The notes: a model not told the origin generated them from the sequence alone. DNA of 64,000 nucleotides from Ariolimax columbianus (GCA_036924085.1 JAVGWX010000011.1:91569819-91633818); one strand, 5' to 3'; shown: positions 11,697-23,072, counted from the stretch's first letter. Numbers and translations: made by a program.

Positions 11697-13937
11697 TGAT
11701 GTGTTTCTTGTTCCATGTGCTTGTTGTTTCATGTGTTTGTTCTTTCATGTGTTTGTTGTTCCATGTGTTTGTTGTTCCATGTGTTTGTTGTTCCATGTGT
11801 TTGTTGTTCCATGTGTTTGTTGTTCCATGTGTTTGTTGTTCCATGTATTGGTTGTTCCATGTATTGGTTGTTCCATGTATTGGTTGTTCCATGTGTTTGT
11901 TGTTCCATGTGTTTGTTGTTCCATGTATTGGTTGTTCCATGTATTGGTTGTTCCATGTGTTTGTTGTTCCATGTATTGGTTGTTCCATGTGTTTCTTGTT
12001 CCTTGTGTTCGTTGTTTTATGTGTTTGTTGTTCCAAGTTTTTTTTGTTCCAAGTGTTTGTTGTTCCATGTGTTTGTTCTTTCATGTGTTTGTTGTTCCAC
12101 GTGTTTGTTGTTCCATGTGCTTGTTGTTTCATGTGTTTGTTGTTCCATGTTTTTGTTGTTCCAAGTGTTCCATGTGTTTGTTGTTCCAAGTGTTTCTTAT
12201 TCCATATGTTTTTTTTTGCATGTGTTTGTTGTGTTTGTTGTTTCATATATTTGTTGTTCCATGTGTCTCTTGTGTTTTTGTTCTATATGGTTGTTGTTCC
12301 AAGTGTTTCTTGTTCCATGTGTTTGTTGTTCTATGTTTTTCTTGTTCCATGTGTTTTTTGTTCCATGTATTTCTTGTTCCACGTTTTTTTTGTTCCATGT
12401 GTCTCTTGTTCCATGTGTTTGTTGTTCCATGTGTTTCCATTCCTATGTCATTGTTGTTCCATATCATTGTTGTTCAATGTGTTTGTTGTTCTGTGTGTTT
12501 GTTGTTTAATGTGTGTGATGTGTTTGTTGTTTCATGTATATGTTGTTCCACGTGTTAGTTGTGTTTGTTGTTCCATGTGATTGTTGTTGGATGTGTTTGT
12601 TGTGTTTGTTGTTTCATGTGTTTGTTGTTCCGTGTGTTTGTTATGTTTTTTGTTTCATGTGTTTGTTGTTCCATATGTTTCTTGTTCCATGTGTTTGATG
12701 TTCCATGTGCTTATTGTTTCATGTGTTTGTTGTTCCATGTTTTTGTTGTTCCAAGTGTTTCTTGTTCCATGTGTTTGGTGTTCCAAGTGTTTCTTGTTCC
12801 ATGTGTTTATTGTTTCATGTGTTTCTTGTTCCATGTGTTTGTTGTTCCAAGTGTTTCTTGTTCCTTGTGTTTGTTGTTTCACATGTTTCTTGTTCCATAT
12901 GTTTGTTTTTCCACGTGTTTGATGTTCCATGTGTTTGTTGTTCCAGGTGTTTGTTGTTACATGTGTTTGTTGTTTTAAGTTTTTCTTCTTCCATTGGGTT
13001 ATTGTTCCATTTTTTTGTTCTATGTGTTTGTTGTTCCATGTGTTTGTTGTTGCGTGTGTTTGTTGTTCCATGTGTTTGTTGCTCCATGTATTTGTTGTTC
13101 CAAGTGTTTCTTGTTCGATGTGGTTGTTGTTAAATGTGTTTCTTGTTCCGTGTATTTGTTGTTCCACGTGTTTCTTGTTCCACGTGTTTTTTGTTCCATG
13201 TGTTTCTTGTTTCATGTGTTTTCTTTTCCATGTGTTTCCATTGCCATGTCATTGTTGTTCCATATCATTGTTTTTCAATGTGTTTGTTGTTCTGTGTGTT
13301 TTTTGTTTCACGTGTTTGTTGTGTTTGTTGTTTCATGTATATGTTGTTCCATGTGTTTGTTGTGTTTGTTGTTCCATATGATTGTTGTTGGATGTGTTTG
13401 TTGTGTTATTGTTTCACGTGTTTATTGTTCCATGTGTTTGTTATGTTTGTTGTTTCATGTATTTGCTGTTTTGTTCTGTTTGTTGTTCCATATGTTTGTT
13501 GTTCTATGTGTTTGTTGTGTTTGTTTTTTCATGTATTTGTTGTTCTATGTGTTTGTTGTTTCATGTGTTTGTTGTTTCATGTGTTTGTTGTTCCATGTGT
13601 TTGTTGTTCCACGTGTTTGTTGTTCCATGTGTTAGTTGTTCCATATGTTTGTTGTTCCATGTGTTTGTTGTGTTTGTTTTTTCATGTATTTGTTGTTCTA
13701 TGTGTTTGTTGTTTCATGTGTTTGTTGTTCCATGTGTTTGTTGTTCCACGTGTTTGTTGTTTCCTTGTGTCTGTGGTTTCATGTCTTTGTTGTTTCATGT
13801 GTTTGTAGTTCCATGTGTTTGTTGTTTCATGTATTTGTTGTTCTATGTGTTTGTTGTTCTACGTGTTTGTTGTTCTATGTATTAACTTGTGTTTTGTTGT
13901 TCCATGTTTTTGTTGTTTCCTGTGTTTGTAGTTCCAC
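11697..13937 (-). repeat. Inverted array of the 16-bp unit (right arm)
   Basis: About 2.24 kb of tttgttgttccatgtg, the reverse complement of the left-arm unit. It is more diverged than the left arm (ttcttgttcc, ttggttgttcc, tttgttgtgtttg variants) and shows no clear kilobase-scale higher-order period. The Cys-rich plus-strand frames are the same artefact as the left-arm minus-strand frames. Confidence 0.96.
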
Positions 13938-14046
13938 GCGCTTATGTCGAGACAGTCGCAGGGCTACATCATGTCGAGACAGTCGCAGGGCTACATCATG
14001 TCGAGACAGTCGCAGGGCTACATCAAGTCGAGACAGTTGCAGGGCT
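13938..14046 (-). repeat. 27-bp minisatellite, right (inverted) copy, 4 units
   Basis: Units of gtcgagacagtcgcagggct plus acatcat, the reverse complement of 4738-4893. Confidence 0.93.
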
Positions 14047-14262
14047 ACATTTTGTGACACAGAGAATGATTGAAACCAAATCTGACTGCACTGGTCCATA
14101 GAATAGGATTGTCTGGCTCTACTGGTGAAGACCAGCTATTGTTCATGTACCAATGTGGTGACATGTTCTCGGTAGGGATCTTGTGTTTCGAACCCTTTAT
14201 TTGAATATACGAGCAGTTAGAGCTTTGACTGTTCAGGTTTGTAGCGTAGTCGCTTAATCTAA
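14047..14262 (-). repeat. Right outer arm of the inverted structure
   Basis: Reverse complement of 4520-4737 with about 95 percent identity by eye, ending at gtagcgtagtcgcttaatc. The next 290 bases (14263-14552) are unique, with no feature recognised. Confidence 0.85.
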
Positions 14263-14552
14263 TAAACATCTCCAGAACATTAACTATACCTGGAGGAAAG
14301 TAACGCGGTAACACGAAGTGTCAGAGAAGATGCAAGCAGCATCTGTTCCCAGGTCTCGGTGGCGGCAGACATTACACACCCTCTGCCATTCCTTGAGCGC
14401 GCGCGTGTATTTATATTTGATTAGAATTCAGCATTTCTATGTTGAGGATATTGTCAATCAATAATATTGTGATAGCGGGAGAGACGAGGACGCTGCAGAC
14501 GTGACTTGCCAATAGCCTAGTTGTTGATGTTCACCTGCGCCAGAACAAACCT

Positions 14553-14905
14553 TTCCACACAAACATTACCTCTCCTCACAGCTAGATCACCACTCCACAC
14601 AAACATTACCTCTTCTCACAGCTAGATCACCACTCCACACAAACATTACCTCTCCTCACAGCTAGATCACCACTCCACACAAACATTACCTCTTCTCACA
14701 GCTAGATCACCACACCACACAAACATTACCTCTCCTCACAGCTAGATCACCACTCCACACAAACATTACCTCTCCTCACAGCTAGATCACCACTCCACAC
14801 AAACATTACCTCTCCTCACAGCTAGATCACCACTCCACACAAACATTACCTCTTCTCACAGCTAGATCACCACTCCACACAAACATTACCTTATCTCACA
14901 TCTAA
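14553..14905. repeat. 40-bp minisatellite, about 9 copies
   Basis: Unit ccacacaaacattacctctc followed by ctcacagctagatcaccact. Copies differ mainly by tctc/ttct and one cacacc variant, so it is a young, homogeneous array. Confidence 0.95.
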
Positions 14906-14934
14906 ATAACCTATCCCCAGAACAAGATCACCAT

Positions 14935-16012
14935 TCCACATAACCAGACTCTCTTACCCATAACCAGACTCTCCTACCTATAAGTAGAATCTCGAACCTA
15001 TAACAAGACTGTCCTACCCATAACCAGACTCTCCTACCTATAACCAGACTCTCCTATCTATAACCAGACTCTCCTACCCATAACCAGACTGTCCTACCTA
15101 TAACCAGACTCTCCTACCCATAACCAGACTCTCCTACCTATAACCAGACTCTCCTACCTATAACCAGACTCTCCTACGTATAACCATACTCTCCTACCCA
15201 TAACCAGACTCTCTTACCTATAACCAGACTCTCCTACCTTTAACCACTCTCCTACCTATAAGCAGACTCTCCTACCTATAACCAGACTCTCCTACCCATA
15301 ACCATACTCTCCTTACTATGACCAGACTCTTCTTACTTTAACCAGGCACTCCAACCTATAACCAGACTCTCCTACCCATAACCAGACTCTCCAAACTATA
15401 ACCAGACTCTCCTACCTATAACCAGACTCTCCTACCTATAACCAGACTCTCCTACTTATAACCAGACTCTCCTACTTATAACCAGACTCTCCTACCTATA
15501 ACCAGACTCTCCTACCTATAACCATACTCTCCTTACTATAACCAGACTCCCCTACCTATAACAAAACTCTCCTACTTATAACTAGACTCTCCTATCTATA
15601 GCCAGACTCTCCTATCTATAGCCAGACTCTCCTTACTATAACCAGACTCCCCTACCTATAACCAAACTCCCCTACCTATAACCAGACTCTCCTACCTATA
15701 ACCAAACTCCCCTACCTATAACCAGACTCTCCTACCTATAACCAAACTCCCCTACCTATAACCAGACTCCCCTACCTATAACCAGACTCTCCTACCTATA
15801 ACCAGACTCTCCTACCTATAACCAAACTCCCCTACCTATAACCAAACTCCCCTACCTATAACCAGACTCTCCTACCTATAACCAAACTCCCCTACCTATA
15901 ACCAGACTCCCCTACCTATAACCAGACTCCCCTACCTATAACCAGACTCTCCTACCTATAACCAGACTCTCCTACCTATAACCAGACTCTCCTACCTATA
16001 ACCAAGCTCTCT
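14935..16012. repeat. 20-bp satellite (ataaccagactctcctacct), about 53 copies
   Basis: The left half is heterogeneous (cataccc, gtcctac, ttactatg). The right half alternates gactctcc and gactcccc/aactcccc units, which indicates local multi-unit duplications. Confidence 0.95.
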
Positions 16013-16019
16013 CTCAGCC

Positions 16020-16262
16020 ACTGACAACATATCACCAGCAGGCTTGTTCTGGGCTTTGTTCTGTCTCTTTCTCCATGTGTAACCATTTCATCTTAGCTTC
16101 TTTTCACATTCTCGTCTCTGTATATGTTTGTGTCTACCACTCTTTCCTGCCCTTGAGGATTCCATGTAAGAGCCTGTCTGGCTATGTTAGACTGCCTTCC
16201 GCAGTGAATGTCCTATCCAGCCCCATTTTCGTCATTTAATTTGTTTTTCCTATGGCTGTTGT
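16020..16262 (-). pseudogene. RTE-like LINE 3'-end fragment
   Basis: Minus-strand reading gives SNIARQALTWNPQG near 16200-16150 and DENVKRS near 16110, which match the C-terminal tail typical of RTE/CFDP2-like ORFs ([18 protein letters not shown]). The plus strand aligns loosely with 17725-17880, the equivalent part of the next LINE. It has stops and no catalytic domain. The 41-bp array begins at its upstream side. Confidence 0.6.
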
Positions 16263-16282
16263 TGGCTTCTTCCCCACAAGTC

Positions 16283-17165
16283 TCCATCCCTCGCCATGTC
16301 CTGCCACTTTATGAACACAAGTCTTCATTCCTCGCCATGTCCTGCCACTTTATGAACACAAGTCTTCATTCCACACCATGTCCTGCCACTTTATGAACAC
16401 AAGTCTTCATTCCTCACCATGTCCTGCCACTTTATGAACACAAGTCTTCATTCCTCGCCATGTCCTGCCACTTTATGAACACAAGTCTTCATTCCTCACC
16501 ATGTCCTGCCACTTTATGAACACAAGTCTTCATTCCTCGCCATGTCCTGCCACTTTATGAACACAAGTCTTCATTCCTCGCCATGTCCTGCCACTTTATG
16601 AACACAAGCCTTCATTCCTCACCATGTCCTGCCACTTTATGAACACAAGTCTTCATTCCTCGCCATGTCCTGCCACTTTATGAACACAAGTCTTCATTCC
16701 TCACCATGTCCTGCCACTTTATGAACACAAGTCTTCATTCCTCGCCATGTCCTGCCACTTTATGAACACAAGTCTTCATTCCTCGCCATGTCCTGCCACT
16801 TTATGAACACAAGTCTTCATTCCTCGCCATGTCCTGCCACTTTATGAACACAAGTCTTCATTCCTCGCCATGTCCTGCCACTTTATGAACACAAGTCTTC
16901 ATTCCTCGCCATGTCCTGCCACTTTATGAACACAAGTCTTCATTCCTCGCCATGTCCTGCCACTTTATGAACACAAGTCTTCATTCCTCGCCATGTCCTG
17001 CCACTTTATGAACACAAGTCTTCATTCCTCGCCATGTCCTGCCACTTTATGAACACAAGTTTTAATTCCTCACCATGTCCTGCCACTTTATGAACACAAG
17101 TTTTCATTCCTCACCATGTCCTGCCACTTTATGAACACAAGTTTTCATTCCTCACCATTTCCTGC
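16283..17165. repeat. 41-bp minisatellite, about 21 copies
   Basis: Unit ccatgtcctgccactttatg followed by aacacaagtcttcattcctcg, spaced 41 bp (for example 16335 and 16376). The main polymorphism is tcgcc/tcacc. The last three units carry gttttcat in place of gtcttcat. 17166-17390 is unique with nothing recognised. Confidence 0.95.
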
Positions 17166-17949
17166 CATTTTATGCCCATTATCCATAGTATGGATTTGTT
17201 AACGAAGGCCTAGATGCTTTGCGGTATGACCTTGGTCGTTCTCTATACAGCAACACCGACTTGACACTGGCTTAATATTCTAACTTGGGTGTGAATGTGT
17301 AAGAGCTAGGATTTCTGTCTGACTGTCGAATGTTAAAACATTTGAGACATGACGTCACGACTCCAGTAGAGACAACTCTAGAGCTTATGAACACAATCAA
17401 ACTTGATGTTCACATATTACAAATCTTTGGTTTACAACATGGATAAATCTAAACTAACTTAGTAATAACTCAGTCTTTCTATCTCAGGCAATGTTAGCAT
17501 GAGCTTGAATGGAAACTCTGGACCTAAAAACCCAGTTCGGTAGTCTAACCTAATATCTATGACACTCTAAAGTTATAAATCTTGTTCTAAACTGATTCTC
17601 TCTTTCGCCTTCTATCACCCAGGGGTGCATAGTCCATCAACCAACCTTCGCCAAGCAGCTCTGTCCTGTGCCATCTTTTCCACTTCCTTCCAGCTTTTTC
17701 CTGTTTTCTTTACTTTCGCCTCCAGATCTCGTCTCTATGTATTCCTTGGTCTGTCTATGCCTCTCTTTCCCTGAGGGTTCCATGACAGGGATTGCCTGGT
17801 GATACTGGCCTGAGGCTTTCTTAATCTATGACCTATCCCCCTCTACTTTCTTGCAACGATTTCCTGTTCCCATTTACCTTGTCCCGCTGTCTCCCACAGT
17901 CTGTCGTTTGTAACTTTGTTAAGCCATTTTATACCAAGAATCTTTCTCT

Positions 17950-18172
17950 AGTATCTGTTGACAAAACCCTGCAGTCTCCTGGCATTGCCTTTGGTCATCC
18001 TCCAGGCGTCTGTTGACAAAACCCTGCAGTCTCCTGTCATTGCCTTTGGTCATCCTCCAGGCGTCTGTTGACAAAACCCTGCAGTCTCCTGTCATTGCCT
18101 TAAGTATCCTCCAGGCATCTGTTAACAAAACCCTACAGTCTCCTGTCATTGCCTTTGGTCATCCTCCAGGTT
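17950..18172. repeat. 55-bp minisatellite in the LINE C-terminal region, about 4 copies
   Basis: Unit gtctgttgacaaaaccctgc, agtctcctgtcattgccttt, ggtcatcctccaggc; spacing 55, 55 and 54 bp. On the minus strand it encodes RLQGFVNRRLEDDQRQ, which corresponds to the LQ.FVN.CLR motif of the host LINE, so the array is an expansion of LINE coding sequence. Confidence 0.85.
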
Positions 18173-19124
18173 TCCGCTCCATACAGCAGGAGTGGCTTCA
18201 CATTTGAATGTAAAATCCTTATTTAAGTCTCCCTTCTTACTTCCCTGGAGTTCCGTATGAGTTTCAACATTCTGAATGCAACTCTTGCTTTTTGTTTCCT
18301 TGTATTTATCTCCTTTCCTGTCCCTCCTTCCTTGTTGATGATACTTCCTATGTATGTAAATACCTCTACCTCTTCCAGTGGCGTTCCTCTCATCCTGACT
18401 GTTTCTGTGTTTGCTGCATTGACCCAAATTATTTTGGCCTTTTCCTCATGGATCTTCAAACCGACGTATAATCCAATCTATCCAGTTTTCTTTGCATTCG
18501 GATTTGGCTGTGGGACAGAAGGGCTATATCATCCTCAAAATCCAGGGACTCCGGCTGTTTATTTAAGGGCTACTGGATTCCATTTCTCTCATCTGTTGTT
18601 ACTTTCCCAATCCAGTCCACTGCCAGGATGAACAGGAAAGGCGACAGTAGGCAATCCTATCGTACCCCAGATTTAATTTTGAATGGCTCTGTGAGTTGTC
18701 CTTCATGTATAACTCTACATTGGATACTTTCATACGTCTGTCTAATTATGTTTGTGAGCTTTTGAGGAAGTCCGTAGTGCCTCAGTAGTTTCCAGAGTAT
18801 ATCTCTGTCCAAACCGTCGAAAGCGTTTTCATAATCAACGAAATTGATGTACACATTTGAATTCCATTCCAATGATTGCTCCACAATTTTCCGTAGTGGG
18901 GCTATCTGGTCAATGCATGATCTATTCTGTCTGAAGTCCGCCAGCTCATCCCTTATCTGGCTATCTGGTCAATGCATGGTCTATTCTGTTGTCCATGTGC
19001 TTTGTACTTGTTCCCATTTCTCCTCAGTGCCGGCCCCATCATCTAGCTGCTCCAGTGCTTGATATTTATTCATGAGTGTTTTATGGAACTCGCTTTTCTG
19101 ATCATCTTCTTTCAGGTATCGTAC

Positions 19125-19325
19125 GCTGTACCTTGGCCTGCTGTACCATGGCCTGCTGTACCGTGACCTGCTGTACCGTGGCCTGCTGTACCGTGACCTA
19201 GTGTGCCGTGTCCTGCTGTAACGTGGTCGGCTGTACCGTGGCCTGCTGTACCGTGGCCTGTTGTACCGAGGCCTAGTGTACCGTGGCCTGCTGTACCGTG
19301 GCCTAGTGTACCGTGGCCTGCTGAC
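19125..19325. repeat. 15-bp minisatellite (ccgtggcctgctgta), about 13 copies, in frame in the LINE
   Basis: On the minus strand it reads as a repeated pentapeptide SRPRY between the endonuclease remnant and the linker KEDDQKSEFHKTL of the LINE. A 15-bp unit keeps the frame. One gtaacgtgg variant gives R to T. Confidence 0.9.
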
Positions 19326-19689
19326 TTGCATCGTTTTGTTTATCCTTAACTTCAGCTGTACCTCCTCAATCACTAACAACTAGTCTGAGGCCGCATCTGC
19401 CCATTGTCCCCCCCCCCTTGAACCCCCCGCCCCCTGTATACCCTGACATCTAACAATGATCGCCTAAATGTAGAGCTTGCCCAGATGTGGTCCATCTGAT
19501 TCTTGGTTTTCTGGTCTGGGGATAGCCATGCTGCCTTATGAATGGCTCTGTGTGCAAACATACTTCCTCCCGTGACCAATATGTTTCCTGCACAAAAATC
19601 GGCAAATTGCTCTTCATCTTCATCTTCATTTTCGTGTAGGGCTCCTAGTCCTTCCTTCCCCATCATCTCCTCATATCCCATGTGGTCAT

Positions 19690-20900
19690 GTCTCCCATTA
19701 GTATGGTAATGTCACTTCTCCACTAGTTGAGGTCTCCCATTAGTATGATAACGTCACTCCTCCCTGTCTCCTCCACTAGTTAAAGTCTCCCATTAGTATG
19801 GTAATGACACTCCTCCCTGTCTCCTCCACTGGTTGAAGTCTCCCATTAGTATGGTAACGTCACTCCTCCCTGTCTCCTCCACTAGTTCAAGTCTCCCATT
19901 AGTATGGTAACGTCACTCCTCCCTGTCTCCTCCACTAGTTCAAGTCTCCCATTAGTATGGTAACGTCACTCCTCCCTGTCTCCTCCACTAGTTCAAGTCT
20001 CCCATTAGTATGGTAACGTCACTCCTCCCTGTCTCCTCCACTAGTTCAAGTCTCCCATTAGTATGGTAACGTCACTCCTCCCTGTCTCCTCCACTAGTTC
20101 AAGTCTCCCATTAGTATGGTAACGTCACTCCTCCCTGTCTCCTCCACTAGTTCAAGTCTCCCATTAGTATGGTAACGTCACTCCTCCCTGTCTCCTCCAC
20201 TAGTTCAAGTCTCCCATTAGTATGGTAACGTCACTCCTCCCTGTCTCCTCCACTAGTTCAAGTCTCCCATTAGTATGGTAATGTCACTCCTCCACTAGTT
20301 CAAGTCTCCCATTAGTGTGGTAACGTCACTCCTCCCTGTCTCCTCCACTAGTTCAAGTCTCCCATTAGTATGGTAACGTCACTCCTCCCTGTCTCCTCCA
20401 CTAGTTCAAGTCTCCCATTAGTATGGTAACGTCACTCCTCCACTAGTTCAAGTCTCCCATTAGTATGGTAATGTCACTCCTCCACTAGTTCAAGTCTCCC
20501 ATTAGTATGGTAACGTCACTCCTCCCTGTCTCCTCCACTAGTTCAAGTCTCCCATTAGTATGGTAACGTCACTCCTCCCTGTCTCCTCCACTAGTTGAAG
20601 TCTCCCATTAGTGTGGTAACGTCACTCCTCCACTAGTTCAAGTCTCCCATTAGTATGGTAACGTCACTCCTCCCTGTCTCCTCCACTAGTTCAAGTCTCC
20701 CATTAGTATGGTAACGTCACTCCTCCCTGTCTCCTCCACTAGTTAAAGTCTCCCATTAGTGTGGTAACGTCACTACTCCCTGTCTCCTCCACTAGTTCAA
20801 GTCTCCCATTAGTGTGGTAACGTCACTCCTCCCTGTCTCCTCCACTAGTTAAAGTCTCCCATTAGTGTGGTAACGTCACTCCTCCCTGTCTCCTACACTA
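19690..20900. repeat. 53/42-bp minisatellite built on the LINE endonuclease motif, about 24 copies
   Basis: Full units are 53 bp (tcaagtctcccattagtatg, gtaacgtcactcctccctgt, ctcctccactagt). Shorter 42-bp units lack an internal 11 bp. On the minus strand each unit reads DVTILMGDLN, the conserved GDxN segment of the endonuclease/exonuclease/phosphatase fold, and the array lies exactly where this motif belongs, between LNIILGYAPTNEE and FADFCAGN. Since 53 is not a multiple of three, the frame is lost at each full unit. Confidence 0.92.
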
Positions 20901-21330
20901 GTTTCTGTAATCTGCTGTAGAAAAACCTCTTGAACTATTTCTCTCTCCTCATTTGTTGGAGCATATCCCAGAATTATATTTAGTTTAACCTCCTTGTCCT
21001 TTGTTCTAAATGTAGCCATCAGTAGTCGTGATCTGGCTGCTCTCCACTCTATGAGCGGACTTCGGGCCTCCGCTGAGAGCATAAGGTTCACTCCCTCTGT
21101 ATGTGGTGCATTTTTCTCTTCCTCGTGTCCTGAGTATATCACAGTCTCCCCTGTTGCCAATAGGACCTTTCCTGACTGAGTCTATCTAGTATCACTCAGC
21201 CCAAGGATACTAATGCCATATCGCTCCCTCTCTTTTAGAATCTGCGCTTTCTTCCCCTCTTCCCACATGGTTCTAACATTCCAGGTGCCGAGTCTGAAAG
21301 ACTTCCTAGTCGAAAGAAAAGTAATCTGGG

Positions 21331-21740
21331 GTAGTTGTCTCGCCACCGCGATTCAATCTCAACCAGTGTTCGTAAAGCGATCTCAGTCCCGCCAGACGGA
21401 GCGATAGCGCGGGTTGCCGAAAACGCTTTCCCCGTGTAGGTATCGGGAAGCGGTTTTTGTGTCGTGGCCTCCAATGAGGTGCGCTGCTCTGGTCTGTAAC
21501 GAGAAACTTTGACAGTCGTGATTTTTCGAAGGCTTATAGCAGAGCTCGACAGTTCGTCTCGCTGGTGGTCAAACTCTCTTATGACCGGCAAATGGAAAGC
21601 AGGAATCGTGCCTGAAGGCCCTGTGTTCTCCCGACCAACCCTCGGGAGAAGGGCAGGCCGGCAGGCCAAATTGTCTCTAGTCCCAGTGAAATTCATCGCC
21701 GGGGTCGTTGGGATCCGTTCTGCACAGAGCGCTGCCATCC
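21331..21740 (-). other. Probable 5' region of the LINE, boundary with rDNA uncertain
   Basis: GC-richer unique sequence directly upstream (minus strand) of the endonuclease start. A minus frame stays open from 21738 to 21235 but is out of frame with the endonuclease at its end and matches no domain I know. I read it as a 5' untranslated region or old rDNA spacer. Confidence 0.4.
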
Positions 21741-21934
21741 CTCCTCGAGCGAGCCCGGTCGGTCGGTCGTTTGGTGCGTGTAGGGGCCCCTGTCAGGCGG
21801 TCCTAGGTCGACGGAGTGAGGGACGGGGGGAACAACCGTCCGTCCGTTCGTCAGTCGGTCCCTGCGGCCGTCCCAGATTTTTACACACCCGTCCTCCGCT
21901 GACTGGTGTGTGCGGTACGTACGTCTCTGACAGA
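21741..21934 (+). other. GC-rich external-transcribed-spacer-like sequence
   Basis: Ggtcggtcggtcg, gtccgtccgttcgtcagtcg and similar GC-rich, low-complexity words lie immediately before the 18S 5' end. That is the position and character of a 5' ETS. No promoter was identified. Confidence 0.45.
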
Positions 21935-23072
21935 TATATGGTTGATCCTGCCAGTAGTCATATGCTTGTCTTAAAGATTAAGCCATGCATGTCTAAGTTC
22001 ACACTGTCTCACGGTGAAACCGCGAATGGCTCATTAAATCAGTCGAGGTTCCTTAGATGACACGATCCTACTTGGATAACTGTGGCAATTCTAGAGCTAA
22101 TACATGCTTAACAAGCTTTTATTAGTTAAAAACCAATCGTCGTTTCCCCTCGCGGGGTTGCGGCGTCCCCACTGGTGACTCTGGATAACTTTGTGCTGAT
22201 CGCATGGCTTCATGTGCCGGCGACGCATCTTTCAAATGTCTGCCCTATCAAATGTCGATGGTACGTGACATGCCTACCATGTTTGTAACGGGTAACGGGG
22301 AATCAGGGTTCGATTTCGGAGAGGGAGCATGAGAAACGGCTACCACATCCAAGGAAGGCAGCAGGCGCGCAACTTACCCACTCCCGGCACGGGGAGGTAG
22401 TGACGAAAAATAACAATACGGGACTCTTTCGAGGCCCCGTAATTGGAATGAGTACACTTTAAACCCTTTAACGAGGATTTATTGGAGGGCAAGGCTGGTG
22501 CCAGCAGCCGCGGTAATTCCAGCTCCAATAGCGTATATTAAAGTTGTTGCAGTTAAAGAGCTCGTAGTTGGATCTCAGGCGCAGGTGGGCGGTCCGGCTC
22601 GCGCCGCTTCACTGCCCGTTGTCTCCTGCCCTACCGTCTGCCGGCTCTCTTCCACGGGTGTTCTTCGCTGAGCGTCCTGTGTGGGCGGCGCGTTTACTTT
22701 GAAAAATTAGAGTGTTCTAAGCAGGCCTCGGCTGCCTAAATAATGGTGCATAGAATAATGGAATAGGACCTCGGTTCTATTTTGTTGGTTTTCGGAACTG
22801 GAGGTAATGATTAACAGGGACAAACGGGGACATTCGTATTGAGGCGTTAGAGGTGAAATTCTTGGATCGCCGCAAGACGAGCTACTGCGAAAGCATTTGT
22901 CAAGAATGTTTTTATTAATCAAGAACGAAAGTCAGAGGCGTGAAGACGATCAGATAGTTCTGACCATAAACGATGCCGATTAGCGATCTGCAGGAGTTGC
23001 TTCGATGACTCTGCGGGTAGCTCTGCGGGGGCACCACCACGAGTGGAGCCTGTGGCTTAATTTGACTCAACA
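21935..23072 (+). pseudogene. 18S rRNA pseudogene, 5' about 60 percent, with internal deletion
   Basis: Starts with the eukaryotic 18S 5' end (ggttgatcctgccagtagtc at 21940) and runs colinearly through ctcacggtgaaaccgcgaat, ggtgccagcagccgcggtaa (about 22498) and agaggtgaaattcttgg (about 22850). It carries many substitutions at normally invariant sites, such as gaggcgttag for the usual gcggtgttag and cagggacaaacggggacatt. After gcgggtagctctgcgggg (about 23030) some 70 bases are missing before caccaccacgagtggagcc, and homology stops at ctcaacacgg (about 23072). The 3' third of 18S, 5.8S and the ITS sequences are absent. It cannot give a functional rRNA. Long open frames over it are meaningless. 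Confidence 0.93.

Larger units (their letters stand above)
4520..14262. mobile_element. Giant foldback-like structure with inverted arms made of tandem repeats
   Basis: The segment reads, left to right: near-unique arm (4520-4737), 27-bp array, 6.5-kb array of a 16-bp unit, 36-bp central array, 2.2-kb array of the same 16-bp unit inverted, 27-bp array inverted, near-unique arm inverted (14047-14262). Outer arms match with about 10 differences in 230 aligned bases. No transposase or other protein is encoded. The layout resembles foldback/Galileo-type elements, whose long inverted termini contain subterminal tandem repeats. An old inverted duplication that later expanded is the alternative. I could not define target-site duplications. 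Confidence 0.6.
17400..21330 (-). pseudogene. RTE/CFDP2-like LINE ORF, dead copy with three internal minisatellites
   Basis: The minus strand carries, in the right order, an AP-type endonuclease start STRKSFRLGTWNVRTM (about 21315), YAPTNEE (20960), the second half of the endonuclease (FADFCAGNILVTGG to QMDHIWASSTFRRSLLDVRV, 19600-19440), then RT motifs FVDYENAFDGLDRDILWKLL (18840), SPFLFILAVDWI (18620) and the catalytic box DFEDDIALLSH (18525), the thumb (EVEVFTYIGS, 18370), LHSNVKPLLLYGAETW (18200) and the C-terminus AQDRAAWRRLVDGLCTPG with its stop at 17615-17617. Inactivating changes include W to stop after ILGLSDTR, Q to stop after KSGVR, a stop before IRILHSN, and FADD changed to FEDD. 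Tandem arrays at 17950-18172, 19125-19325 and 19690-20900 break the frame or swell it. 17400-17614 is probably its 3' untranslated region. Confidence 0.9.

Noticed and set aside
11697..13937. Inverted 16-bp array as a long-read hairpin artefact
   Set aside because: The outer arms differ by about 5 percent and the two arrays differ in variants and length, which an artefactual foldback of one molecule would not give. Raw-read confirmation is still needed.
14936..16012. Telomeric or centromeric identity of the ataaccagactctcctacct array
   Set aside because: No motif links it to telomeres, and a 1-kb array alone is no evidence of centromere function.
21235..22060. Open frames over the rDNA-like region, 167 and 183 codons
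   Set aside because: They run through 18S rRNA-derived and spacer sequence, and match no protein family.
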